DNA from: Rhodoferax sp. TS-BS-61-7 | GTDB taxonomy: Bacteria > Pseudomonadota > Gammaproteobacteria > Burkholderiales > Burkholderiaceae_C | DNA: 64,000 nt | NCBI RefSeq assembly: GCF_002943465.1 | Contig: NZ_PTQY01000003.1 | Span: 186,001-250,000, forward strand | Direction: 5' to 3' | Shown here: positions 26,758 to 35,271 of the stretch, piece after piece | Position numbering within the stretch: the stretch's first letter is position 1 | Layout of the letters: each line of letters opens with the position of its first letter | Translations under genes and position numbers: made by a program | Notes under the pieces: generated by a model | Database searches by the model: none | What the model saw: the letters and a program-made list of their open reading frames with translations, nothing else | What the model was told of the DNA's origin: nothing

Positions 26758-27980
26758 GCACACCCCACGGGACCGAAAGCCCACGACTCTTTCAACACGC
26801 CGGTTTCGTCCGCTTCTGGCTAGCCCGCCTCGCGGGCATCATGGGCAACCAGATGCTCATGGTGGCAGTGGCCTGGCACATGTACGACATCACCTCCAGC
26901 GCCTGGGACCTCGGGCTGGTGGGACTCTTCCAATTTGTTCCGGCCCTGCTGATGACGCTGCCCGCCGGCCACCTGGCGGACAGGGTGCACCGCGGGCGCA
27001 TTTTTGCCTGCTGCATGGCCTTGCAGGCGCTGGTGGCCACGCTCATGCTGGTCTCCACCACGCAGGGGTTTGCCACGCGAGAACTGATTTTGGGTCTGGC
27101 CGTGGTGCTGGGTGTGGCCCGTGCCTTCCAGATGCCCGCGCAGCAAGCGTTAATTCCCCTGCTGGTGCCCGCCAGCCTCCTGCACCGGGCCTTTGCCATT
27201 AGCTCCACCGGCATGGAAATGGCCATCATTGGAGGCCCCGCGCTGGGTGGCCTGCTCTACGCCCTGGGCCCGCGCTATGTCTACATCGCCTGCATGGCCC
27301 TGCTGCTCAGTGCCAGCGTGCTGACCATGCTGGTGCGCTACCAGCACAAGCCGCCGCAAGCGGCGGCCACTTGGCAGTCCCTGTTTGCGGGCATCGGTTT
27401 TGTCTGGCGGCGCAAGGTGATTCTGGGGGCCACGTCGCTGGACCTGTTTGCGGTGCTGCTGGGCGGTGCGACCGCCTTGTTGCCGATTTACGCCAAGGAC
27501 ATTCTGCACACCGGCCCTGCGGGCCTGGGCCTGCTGCGCTCGGCACCGGCGGTGGGCGCTTTGGCCATGTCGCTGGTGCTCACGCGCTGGCCCCTGCGGC
27601 GCAAGGTGGGGCCGCGGCTGCTGATGGCGGTGGGCGTGTTCGGGTTGGCCACCTTGGTGTTTGGCCTGTCCACCTCGTTCTGGTTGTCCATGTTGGCCCT
27701 GGTCGTCACCGGGGCGGCCGATTGCATCAGCGTGGTGACCCGCAACACCCTGGTGCAGCTGGACACCCCGGACGACATGCGCGGACGCGTATCGGCCGTC
27801 AACTCCATCTTTATTGGCGCCTCCAACCAACTGGGTGAGTTTGAATCAGGTGCCACTGCCGCGTTATGGGGCCCGGTGGGTTCAGTCGTGATGGGCGGCG
27901 TGGGCACCATGCTGGTGGCGGGCCTGTGGTTCCGGTTGTTCCCGGCACTGGCACAACGCGACCGCATGGAAAAAGACTAG
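26751..27980 (+). CDS. MFS transporter
   Basis: Major-facilitator permease of up to 409 aa with about 12 hydrophobic segments, of the EntS/MFS_3-like exporter type (RLAGIMGNQMLMVAVAWHMYDIT, DLGLVGLFQFVPALLMTLPAGHLADRVHR as loop 2-3 motif). Substrate unknown. The longest frame starts at TTG 26751, overlapping the end of the FecR-like gene by seven bases; no ATG occurs before residue 30, so TTG or another alternative codon must be used if this N-terminus is real. Confidence 0.82.
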   Translation: MLSTPHGTESPRLFQHAGFVRFWLARLAGIMGNQMLMVAVAWHMYDITSSAWDLGLVGLFQFVPALLMTLPAGHLADRVHRGRIFACCMALQALVATLMLVSTTQGFATRELILGLAVVLGVARAFQMPAQQALIPLLVPASLLHRAFAISSTGMEMAIIGGPALGGLLYALGPRYVYIACMALLLSASVLTMLVRYQHKPPQAAATWQSLFAGIGFVWRRKVILGATSLDLFAVLLGGATALLPIYAKDILHTGPAGLGLLRSAPAVGALAMSLVLTRWPLRRKVGPRLLMAVGVFGLATLVFGLSTSFWLSMLALVVTGAADCISVVTRNTLVQLDTPDDMRGRVSAVNSIFIGASNQLGEFESGATAALWGPVGSVVMGGVGTMLVAGLWFRLFPALAQRDRMEKD

Positions 27981-27997
27981 GGCCGCGTCGCCCAGAC

Positions 27998-28684
27998 TCA
28001 GGTCCACAGGTCCAGCGGCGGGTCGGCCACCACGGCTCGCAGGATGTCGGAGCGCGACACAAAACCTATCACCTGCCCCTCATCGTCCACCACCGGCAGA
28101 CCGGGCAAGCCGGTGTCCAACAATACCCGTGCCACGCGGCGAATGTCAGTGTCTGGGGCCACGCTGGGCACCGGGGTCCACATCACATCGGTGACCGGCT
28201 GCGCCAGCAGGGCGCGCCACACTAAGGGGTGGCTGTCAGCCTTGGGCAGGCGGTCTGCCCGCATCAGCTCGGCACGTGCCAGCAGCCCCACCAACACCCG
28301 AGCCTCTGACACCACAGGCGCCTGGCCAATGCCGTGCTGGCCCAGCAGGGCCCAGGCCTGTTCCACATCAAAGCTGCCGGGCACGGTCACCACCTCGGCA
28401 CTCATGATGGCTTGCACTTTGGTAAGTGGCTGGCGTGGTGTGTCGGCCTTGCGCACCTCTTCGTACGCGGCCAGTGCCACGCGGTGGGCCACATCGGCAG
28501 GAGGCGGTGTCGGAGTGTCAGCGATAAGGTCCGCAAAGTTGGAACCGCCGGCATGGTCACGGCCGTCCTGGCCAATCGGGGCCACATGGCGCGTGCGTGC
28601 CAGACCCGTGGCCGCCCCCACACGGCGCAGCTCTTCCAATGATCCGCGAAACACGCGCCCCGCTTTACCGTAAACCGAAAACAT
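27998..28684 (-). CDS. CBS-domain protein
   Basis: Soluble protein of 228 aa with two CBS motifs (about 95-150: IMSAEVVTVPGSFDVEQAWALL; 170-225: VTDVMWTPVPSVAPDTDIRRVARVLL), likely binding adenosine nucleotides. An N-terminal region of ~75 residues is unrecognised. ATG 28684 (MFSVYGKAG) is preferred over the upstream 28723 start. The gene ends close to the convergent MFS gene. Confidence 0.82.
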   Translation of the reverse strand: MFSVYGKAGRVFRGSLEELRRVGAATGLARTRHVAPIGQDGRDHAGGSNFADLIADTPTPPPADVAHRVALAAYEEVRKADTPRQPLTKVQAIMSAEVVTVPGSFDVEQAWALLGQHGIGQAPVVSEARVLVGLLARAELMRADRLPKADSHPLVWRALLAQPVTDVMWTPVPSVAPDTDIRRVARVLLDTGLPGLPVVDDEGQVIGFVSRSDILRAVVADPPLDLWT

Positions 28685-28725
28685 GGTGGACTCCCCAGCA
28701 TGCGGAGCCCACAGGAGCCCCATGC

Positions 28726-29964
28726 CTATGAATTGGACAAGAAAAGCGCCTGCAAGTCACTCAAAAAGTCAAAACCTCGCACGGAGGGACGTACGCGCGC
28801 GAAGTCACGTTCAATCAGGCCCTTGCGCTCAGCTTCCTGCAGGCTGGCCTCGATGGCGGTGATGGCCAGGCCGGTCCGCTCGGTAAAGTCGCGCAGGCCA
28901 AAGCCGTTGCGCAAGCGCAGCGCATTGAGCATGTACTCAAACGGCAGGTCGGCGCGCGCCACTTCGTTGTCCTGCGCCAGTGCGTTACCGGCCAACGCCT
29001 GTTCCATATAACGCGCAGGGTCGCGAAAGCGCACCTGGCGCACCACGCGGTGTGCAAAGCTCAGCTTGCTGTGTGCGCCTGCACCTATGCCCAGGTAATC
29101 ACCAAACTGCCAGTAGTTGAGGTTGTGAAAACAGCGGTGCGCGGGCTGGGCGTAGGCCGACACCTCGTAACGCTCCAGCCCCGCCACCCCAGTTAGCTCG
29201 GTGATGTGGTCCAGCATGGCGTAGGCCGTGTCGTCCTCGGGAATCTGCGGCGGGAACTTGGCGAAATAGGTGTTGGGCTCGATGGTCAGGTGGTAGATGG
29301 AGATGTGCGGTGGTGCGAACTGCAATGCCAGCTTCACATCGGCGTCCAACTGCTCCATCGTCTGCCCAGGCAGCGCATACATGATGTCCAGGTTAAACGT
29401 GTCAAACGACTGCGCGGCCTCTTCCACCGCGGCCAGTGCCTGCGCGCGGTCATGCACGCGGCCCAGGGCTTTCAGGTGGTCGTCATGAAAGCTCTGCACA
29501 CCAATCGACAGGCGCGTGACACCGGCGCTGCGGAAGGCCTTGAAGCGGTCCTTCTCGAACGTGCCGGGGTTGGCCTCCATGGTGATCTCGCAGTTGGCCT
29601 CCAGCCGCAGGCGTGCGCGGATATCGGCCAGCAGGCGGTCGATGGACTGCGGCGAAAACAGGCTGGGCGTGCCGCCGCCGATGAAGATGCTGTGCACCGT
29701 GCGGCCCCATATCAGCGGCAGCGCCGCCTCCAGGTCGGCAATCACGGCGTCGATGTAGCGCTGCTCTTGCAGGCCTTGTGCGCTTTGCTCATGGGAATTG
29801 AAGTCGCAATACGGGCACTTCTTCAGGCACCAGGGCAGGTGCACGTACAGCGACAGGGGCGGCAGCGCAGCCAACTGCAGGGTGCCGGGCCGCATGTAGT
29901 GCTGAATGTCGCGCTGCACCGCGGCCTCTGTCGCACCTTCGTTAACTGGCGTGATCGGAATCAT
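28726..29964 (-). CDS. hemW: Radical SAM haem chaperone HemW
   Basis: Radical SAM protein of 412 aa, the HemN-like family now regarded as a haem chaperone. SLYVHLPWCLKKCPYCDFNSH contains the CxxxCxxC iron-sulfur motif followed by the F of the subgroup; IFIGGGTPSLF, EANPGTFE and RLSIGVQSF follow. The C-terminus has the HemN winged-helix. It lacks the extra N-terminal Cys of true coproporphyrinogen dehydrogenase, consistent with HemW. Operon rph-rdgB-hemW on the minus strand; rdgB ends 6 bp upstream. Confidence 0.92.
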   Translation of the reverse strand: MIPITPVNEGATEAAVQRDIQHYMRPGTLQLAALPPLSLYVHLPWCLKKCPYCDFNSHEQSAQGLQEQRYIDAVIADLEAALPLIWGRTVHSIFIGGGTPSLFSPQSIDRLLADIRARLRLEANCEITMEANPGTFEKDRFKAFRSAGVTRLSIGVQSFHDDHLKALGRVHDRAQALAAVEEAAQSFDTFNLDIMYALPGQTMEQLDADVKLALQFAPPHISIYHLTIEPNTYFAKFPPQIPEDDTAYAMLDHITELTGVAGLERYEVSAYAQPAHRCFHNLNYWQFGDYLGIGAGAHSKLSFAHRVVRQVRFRDPARYMEQALAGNALAQDNEVARADLPFEYMLNALRLRNGFGLRDFTERTGLAITAIEASLQEAERKGLIERDFARVRPSVRGFDFLSDLQALFLSNS

Positions 29965-29970
29965 GGCCGC

Positions 29971-30576
29971 TCAGCCACCCAGCCAGTTGCTGCGGATCAG
30001 CGCCGCCATGGCCTGCGCGGCACGGCCGCGGTGGCTGTTCGCATTCTTCACCTCCACGGGCAGCTGGGCAAAGGTTTGGCCAAACTCGGGAATCCACATC
30101 ACGGGGTCGAAGCCAAAACCGTTGCTGCCCAGGCGCTCCCGCGCCACCTCACCCACCACCCGACCCACGGCGATCAGCGGCTCCGGGTCTTCGGGCGAAC
30201 GCACCGCCACCAGCGTGCTGACCATGGCACAGCGGCGGTTGTCTATGTTTTGCATCTGCTCCAGCAGCGCGGTGACGTTGTTGTCGTCCCCCTTGGCATA
30301 GCCATGCTGGGTGGCGTAGTAGGCCGTGTCCACGCCCGGCAAGCCACCAAACGCGTCTATGCACAGGCCAGCGTCATCGGCCAGCGCGGGCAGGCCGGTG
30401 TGCTGGGCGGCGTTGCGCGCCTTGGTCAGCGCGTTTTCTACAAAGGTGCGGTAAGGCTCAGGCGCCTCGGGCACGCCCAGGTCGCCTTGGCGCACCAGCG
30501 TACAGCCCAGCGCGCCAAACATGGCCTGCAGTTCGGCCAGCTTGCCCTGGTTGTTGGATGCGAGAACAATTTGCAT
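29971..30576 (-). CDS. rdgB: XTP/dITP diphosphatase (HAM1 family)
   Basis: House-cleaning pyrophosphatase of 201 aa that removes ITP, XTP and dITP. QIVLASNNQGKLAELQAMF is the substrate-binding start; LADDAGLCIDAFGGLPGVDTAYYA holds the catalytic Asp, and GSNGFGFDPVMWIPEFGQTFAQL the nucleotide loop. Typical length. It lies between rph and hemW, a common proteobacterial order. Confidence 0.95.
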   Translation of the reverse strand: MQIVLASNNQGKLAELQAMFGALGCTLVRQGDLGVPEAPEPYRTFVENALTKARNAAQHTGLPALADDAGLCIDAFGGLPGVDTAYYATQHGYAKGDDNNVTALLEQMQNIDNRRCAMVSTLVAVRSPEDPEPLIAVGRVVGEVARERLGSNGFGFDPVMWIPEFGQTFAQLPVEVKNANSHRGRAAQAMAALIRSNWLGG

Positions 30577-30583
30577 TAAAAGT

Positions 30584-30633
30584 GCCTCTAGCGCTTATGA
30601 ATACTGCGCAAGCAGCTATTATTTTGATAGTGA
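30584..30633 (-). repeat. Dispersed palindromic repeat, copy 5, at the 3' end of rph
   Basis: Minus-strand reading ATAATAGCTGCTTGCGCA... TAAGCGCTAGAGGC. Arms TAGCTGCTT / AAGCGCTA can fold into a stem with one bulged base. The first bases of the repeat provide the last codons (SLSK) and TAA stop of rph. Confidence 0.85.
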
Positions 30634-31347
30634 ATCTTGTTGCAAGGCCATCAGCTCGGTGATGCCTTTTTCCGCCAAACCCAGCAGTTGGTCCATCTCG
30701 GCGCGCGTAAACGCCACGCCCTCGGCCGTGCCCTGCACTTCCACAAAATGGCCCGCGCCGGTCATCACCACATTCATGTCGGTGTCGCAGGCGGAGTCTT
30801 CGGTGTACTCCAGGTCCAGCAGCGGCGTGCCCTGCACAATGCCCACACTGATGGCGGCCACAGCGGCGGTGATCGGTGTCTCATTAATCTTGCCGGATTT
30901 GAGCAGGCCGTTCACCGCATCTTGCGCCGCCACAAAGGCGCCGGTGATGGCCGCGGTGCGCGTACCACCATCGGCCTGGATCACATCACAGTCCAGCTGG
31001 ATGGTGCGTTCGCCCAGCTTCTTCAAATCAAACACGGCGCGCAGCGATCGGCCGATGAGGCGCTGGATCTCTTGCGTGCGGCCGCTTTGCTTGCCCTTGG
31101 CGGCTTCGCGGTCGCTGCGGCTATGGGTGGCACGCGGCAGCATGCCGTATTCGGCGGTCACCCAACCCTCACCGCTGCCACGTTTGTGCGGTGGCACGCG
31201 TTCTTCCACCGACGCAGTGCACAACACCTTGGTGTTGCCAAACTCGATCAGCACCGCGCCTTCGGCGTGCATGGTGTAGTGGCGCGTGATGCGCACAGGG
31301 CGCAACGCGTTAGCGGCGCGCGCACCGCTGCGAACGAATTCAGTCAT
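30619..31347 (-). CDS. rph: Ribonuclease PH
   Basis: Phosphorolytic 3'-5' exoribonuclease for tRNA 3' ends, 242 aa. [63 protein letters not shown] and [21 protein letters not shown] are diagnostic. Normal length; the last few residues and stop codon lie within a repeat copy. Confidence 0.96.
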   Translation of the reverse strand: MTEFVRSGARAANALRPVRITRHYTMHAEGAVLIEFGNTKVLCTASVEERVPPHKRGSGEGWVTAEYGMLPRATHSRSDREAAKGKQSGRTQEIQRLIGRSLRAVFDLKKLGERTIQLDCDVIQADGGTRTAAITGAFVAAQDAVNGLLKSGKINETPITAAVAAISVGIVQGTPLLDLEYTEDSACDTDMNVVMTGAGHFVEVQGTAEGVAFTRAEMDQLLGLAEKGITELMALQQDSLSK

Positions 31348-31387
31348 GGCAGTCTTTCAGGAAATGGCCGTTCGCACGGCGGTGCGT

Positions 31388-32305
31388 TTAGCCCCGACGT
31401 GCCGCGGAGCGCCGAATAGCCTCGTTGATTTCGGCAATGGAGCGCTCGATGGCGGCGTCATCCAGGTCATCCACCTGCGAGTCCAGCCAGCCGGCCTGCA
31501 CGGTAGAGGCAAACACGCCGTCCTCGATGTTGTCGGTAGAAATGGCACCGCGGGTGGACTCGAAGCTGTCCGGCGTTTCCCACTCCATGGTGATCAGGGT
31601 CACGTTGTCGCAGTGCGTGCCCCCATTGGCCAGCGCTTGCTCCACCAGGTCGGGGGCCGAATCGGTGACCGGCTTTTGTGCCAGGTGGTAGACGATGGTG
31701 GAATCGTCCACCGTGCCCCACAGCCCGTCCGAGCACAGCATGATGCGGTCGCCCTGCTGCAGGGGCACCGGGCCGGTGATGTCAAACACCGGCTTGGTCG
31801 GAGAGCCCAGGCAGGTGTAGAGCACGTTGCGGTTGAACACCGCAGGTGCAGCGTGGGCCAGAGGCCGGTCGCCCTCGCGCTGCTCCATGTAGGAGTGGTC
31901 GCGCGTGCGCGCCAGCAACTCGCCCTGGCGCACAAAGTACAGGCGTGAATCGCCGCAATGCACCCAGTGCGCTGCACCCCCCTGCACAATGGCCGCCACC
32001 AGCGTGGTGCGCGGAGTGTCCATCAGGTGTTTTTCGGTAGCGTATCGCAGGATCTGGCGGTGGGCCGCAAGAATGGCGCGTTGGAAGAACGCCCTGACGT
32101 CCTCGATCTCGGGCGTGGCCTCTTTCTGGTACAGCGCCGAAATCACTTGCAGCGTCATCTGCGCAGCCACTTCTCCCTCGGGGTGGCCGCCCATGCCATC
32201 GGCCAGCAAAAACAAGCCCGACGCCTTGGTATAGCAATACCCCATGCGGTCTTCGTTTTTTTCGCGGCCGCCTTTGCGGCTGATCTGGAATACGGAAAAT
32301 TTCAT
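31388..32305 (-). CDS. PP2C-family protein serine/threonine phosphatase
   Basis: Metal-dependent phosphatase of 305 aa. SRKGGREKNEDRMGY, the metal site LLADGMGGHPEGE, HCGDSRLYFVRQGEL, RDHSY and LCSDGLWGTVDD are the PP2C motifs in order. The first four bases overlap the end of the kinase gene (32302), so kinase and phosphatase form a translationally coupled signalling pair. It probably reverses the kinase's phosphorylations. Confidence 0.93.
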   Translation of the reverse strand: MKFSVFQISRKGGREKNEDRMGYCYTKASGLFLLADGMGGHPEGEVAAQMTLQVISALYQKEATPEIEDVRAFFQRAILAAHRQILRYATEKHLMDTPRTTLVAAIVQGGAAHWVHCGDSRLYFVRQGELLARTRDHSYMEQREGDRPLAHAAPAVFNRNVLYTCLGSPTKPVFDITGPVPLQQGDRIMLCSDGLWGTVDDSTIVYHLAQKPVTDSAPDLVEQALANGGTHCDNVTLITMEWETPDSFESTRGAISTDNIEDGVFASTVQAGWLDSQVDDLDDAAIERSIAEINEAIRRSAARRG

Positions 32306-33309
32306 TTGGGTTTGGCCGGCACCGCGACAGCGCCCTGCACTGTCTTTTTGGTGTCAGCCACCATGGAATCGAACTGCATGCGCACCTTCTCACCCACCGA
32401 GAGCTTGGTGTAGCGTCGCTCGCCTTCGCGCGACAGCTCCTTTTGCAAGGCAAACACCGACTGCGGGCGCGACAAGGGATCCAGCGACATGCACCACTCC
32501 ACCACCTCGATCAGGTTGTCGGAATAGACACCGCGCAGGCGCGCCAGTGCCGTGGTGATGCGGTCTTTTTCCAGGCGCTGCGGTGCCTCGTTGGGCGGGT
32601 AACCCTGCATGCAGGCATAGATGCAGGCGCCAATGGCGTAAATATCGGTCCACGGGCCCATGGAGGCATCGCGCCGGTACATCTCGGGGGCGGCAAAGCC
32701 GGGTGTGTACATGGGGCGGATGAAGTTGCCTTCTTTGCTCAGCACTTCGCGTGCCGCGCCAAAGTCGATCAACACTGACTTGTTGTCGTCGGTAATAAAG
32801 ATGTTGGCCGGCTTGATGTCCAGGTGCAGCATCTTGTGCTGGTGCACGATGCGCAGGCCGCGCAAAATCTCGTCGAACAGCGAGCGGATGGTGGACTCGC
32901 GGAACACCTTGCTCTTCTTCTGGTCGCGCGCGGTGACGATGAAATCCTGCAGGGCCGCGCCCTCCAGGTAGTTCATCACCATGTAAACGGTTTCATTTTC
33001 ACGAAAGAAATTCAGCACGCTCACCACGGAAGGGTGGGAGATTTGCGCCAGCGAGCGGCCTTCTTCAAAAAAGCTTTTCAGGCCCAAGCGGTACAGCGAC
33101 AGCTTCTCGGGCTGCACCTGAGGCAACAGCTCACCGGGTGCGCGGCTGGCCAGCGATGAGGGCAGGTATTCCTTGACCGCCACCTGCTGGCCTTCCGAAT
33201 CCAGCGCCAGGTACACCAAGCCAAAGCCTCCGGCCGCCACCTTGCGAATAATGCGGTAGCCGCCAATCGTGGTATCGGGGGGTAACGGTGCTGGCTTGAC
33301 CTTTGACAT
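32302..33309 (-). CDS. Hanks-type serine/threonine protein kinase
   Basis: Cytosolic Ser/Thr kinase of 335 aa without a membrane anchor. Motifs in order: glycine loop VAAGGFGLVYLA, VAVKEYLP with the ATP-binding Lys, the catalytic loop HLDIKPANIF, IDFGAAR (in place of DFG-x), and AAPEMY. A ~55-residue C-terminal tail follows the kinase fold. It leads the kinase-phosphatase pair and diverges from yicC at 33389. The substrates are not evident; no forkhead-associated or type VI genes are nearby. Confidence 0.93.
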   Translation of the reverse strand: MSKVKPAPLPPDTTIGGYRIIRKVAAGGFGLVYLALDSEGQQVAVKEYLPSSLASRAPGELLPQVQPEKLSLYRLGLKSFFEEGRSLAQISHPSVVSVLNFFRENETVYMVMNYLEGAALQDFIVTARDQKKSKVFRESTIRSLFDEILRGLRIVHQHKMLHLDIKPANIFITDDNKSVLIDFGAAREVLSKEGNFIRPMYTPGFAAPEMYRRDASMGPWTDIYAIGACIYACMQGYPPNEAPQRLEKDRITTALARLRGVYSDNLIEVVEWCMSLDPLSRPQSVFALQKELSREGERRYTKLSVGEKVRMQFDSMVADTKKTVQGAVAVPAKPK

Positions 33310-33388
33310 AAATTGCGGGGTAAGGGCTCGTCGGTTGCGTGTGAACCGGGTTATTCTCGGGGCCGTTTCAACGCAGCGAGAACCCGTG

Positions 33389-34306
33389 ATGCCAGTTTAC
33401 AGCATGACTGGCTATGCCAGTGCCCAGCACAGCACAGCCACCAGCGCCCCGGAAGGCGAGCCCAAAAACCAGCCCACCACGCAGCTCGGACTGGAGATCC
33501 GCTCGGTCAACAGCCGCTTTCTGGACCTCACGTTTCGCCTGCCCGAAGACCTGCGCCAGTTCGAGCCCGCCCTGCGCGAGCTGCTGGGCAGCAAGCTCAA
33601 ACGCGGCAAGATTGAAGTCCGCGCCTCGGTGGAAACCACCAGCACCAGCAGCATCCCCGACCCCACCCCCAAACTGCTGCAGCGCCTGAACGCAGCGCAA
33701 GACAACATCCGCGCCTGGCTGCCCAACGCCAACCCGCTGAGCGTGGCCGACGTCATTCGCCTGGCCGCCAGCGAACAAGGCGGCCAGCGCGACTGGAGCG
33801 CTGACGTGATGCCGCTGGCCGAAAAGACCCTCAAAGAGCTACTGGCCGCCCGCCAGCGCGAAGGCGCCCGCCTGGCCACCATGCTACTGGGCCATATCAC
33901 CCAGCTGCGTGCCCTGGCCGAACAAGCCGGCCCGCTGGTACCCAAGCTGGTGGAGCAGCAGCGCACCCGTTTTATGGAGCGCTGGAAAGAGGCCATGGCC
34001 CTGACCGACGGTGCCACCCTGCCCGAGGCCGCACAAGACCGGGCCCTGACCGAGGCCACCGCCTTTGCCATTCGCATTGACGTGGCCGAAGAAATCACCC
34101 GTCTGAGCTCCCACCTGGACGAACTGGAACGCCTGATCAAAAAGGGCGGCGAGATTGGCAAACGGCTGGACTTTTTGATCCAGGAACTGCACCGCGAGGC
34201 CAACACCATGGGCTCCAAATCGGCCGCGCTGGAGCTGACCCACATCTCGGTGGACATGAAGGTGCTGATCGAGCAAATGCGCGAGCAGGTTCAGAACTTA
34301 GAATAA
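33389..34306 (+). CDS. yicC: YicC-family endoribonuclease
   Basis: YicC-like protein of 305 aa. [36 protein letters not shown] and the closing [27 protein letters not shown] match the family, members of which act as RNA endonucleases. ATG 33389 fixed by the [10 protein letters not shown] start. Begins the conserved run yicC-gmk-rpoZ-spoT. Confidence 0.95.
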   Translation: MPVYSMTGYASAQHSTATSAPEGEPKNQPTTQLGLEIRSVNSRFLDLTFRLPEDLRQFEPALRELLGSKLKRGKIEVRASVETTSTSSIPDPTPKLLQRLNAAQDNIRAWLPNANPLSVADVIRLAASEQGGQRDWSADVMPLAEKTLKELLAARQREGARLATMLLGHITQLRALAEQAGPLVPKLVEQQRTRFMERWKEAMALTDGATLPEAAQDRALTEATAFAIRIDVAEEITRLSSHLDELERLIKKGGEIGKRLDFLIQELHREANTMGSKSAALELTHISVDMKVLIEQMREQVQNLE

Positions 34307-34330
34307 GGCGACTTCAGCTACCCGCCTTAT
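34303..34330 (+). other. Stem-loop between yicC and gmk
   Basis: Eight-base inverted repeat ATAAGGCG / CGCCTTAT with a 12-base loop; the left arm contains the yicC stop codon. It lacks a following T-run, so it is more likely an mRNA stability or attenuation element than a terminator. Confidence 0.55.
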
Positions 34331-34338
34331 CGGAGCCA

Positions 34339-34965
34339 ATGTCAATGGACTACCCCGGAAACCTCTTTGTCGTCGCAGCCCCCAGCGGGGCGGGTAAGTC
34401 CAGCCTGTGCAAGGCGCTGCTGGAACTGGATTCGCGGCTGCAGCCCTCGGTGTCGCACACCACGCGCCCACCGCGCGGCCAGGAAAAGCATGGCCGCGAG
34501 TACTTTTTCGTTTCGCAGCAGGAATTTGACGCCATGGTGGCCGCTGACGCCTTTGTCGAGTGGGCCCATGTGCACGCCAACCGCTACGGCACCTCCAAAA
34601 AAGCCATCGAAGACCGCATGGCCATGGGGGCGGACGTGATTCTGGAAATCGACTTCCAGGGTGCCGTGCAGATCAAGAACGTGTTTGCCAACGCCATCTG
34701 CATCTTCATCCTGCCCCCCAGCTGGGAAGAGTTGCGTTCCCGATTGGAGCGCCGCGGTGAGGACTCGCCCGAGATCATCGACATGCGCATGAAAAATGCC
34801 CAGGTCGAGGTGGCCCAGGTCGCGAAATTCGACTTCGTTATAATCAACGAGTTATTCGACCGTGCGCTTTTCGACCTGAAAGCCATTGTTCACTCTCAGC
34901 GGCTCAAGATTTCGGCACAGCGCCGCGCCCGTGCCGAAACATTCCAAGCGCTGAACATCCTCTAG
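34339..34965 (+). CDS. gmk: Guanylate kinase
   Basis: GMP to GDP kinase of 208 aa. P-loop [31 protein letters not shown], and [12 protein letters not shown] with [13 protein letters not shown] identify it. ATG 34339 used; an in-frame ATG at 34345 (MDYPGNLF) is an alternative start. Part of yicC-gmk-rpoZ-spoT, which links guanine nucleotide supply with ppGpp metabolism. Confidence 0.96.
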   Translation: MSMDYPGNLFVVAAPSGAGKSSLCKALLELDSRLQPSVSHTTRPPRGQEKHGREYFFVSQQEFDAMVAADAFVEWAHVHANRYGTSKKAIEDRMAMGADVILEIDFQGAVQIKNVFANAICIFILPPSWEELRSRLERRGEDSPEIIDMRMKNAQVEVAQVAKFDFVIINELFDRALFDLKAIVHSQRLKISAQRRARAETFQALNIL

Positions 34966-34981
34966 TTTCCCGGAGATTTCC

Positions 34982-35185
34982 ATGGCCCGTATTACTGTTG
35001 AAGACTGCCTCGTGCAGATCCCCAATCGCTTTCAATTGGTATTGGCAGCCACTTACCGTGCCCGCATGTTGAGCCAAGGCCACACGCCCAAGATCGAAAG
35101 CAAGAACAAGCCTGGCGTGACCGCACTGCGCGAAATCGCAGCAGGCAAAGTCGGCATCGAGATGCTGAAAAAAGTACCGCTGTAA
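34982..35185 (+). CDS. rpoZ: RNA polymerase omega subunit
   Basis: Omega subunit of 67 aa, complete. [30 protein letters not shown] is the conserved core, [14 protein letters not shown] the second block. A CCGGAG ribosome site precedes the ATG. It follows gmk by 16 bp. Confidence 0.97.
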   Translation: MARITVEDCLVQIPNRFQLVLAATYRARMLSQGHTPKIESKNKPGVTALREIAAGKVGIEMLKKVPL

Positions 35186-35200
35186 TCGCCTACTCTCCTG

Positions 35201-35227
35201 AAAAAGCACCGCTTGCGGTGCTTTTTT
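35201..35227 (+). terminator. Rho-independent terminator after rpoZ
   Basis: AAAAAGCACCG CTT GCGGTGC followed by TTTTTT. It separates rpoZ from spoT, which therefore probably has readthrough or its own promoter between 35228 and 35271. Confidence 0.85.
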
Positions 35228-35271
35228 GCGTTTGGCCTGCGCCACTGCATGGGGCGCGCTACATTTAAGCC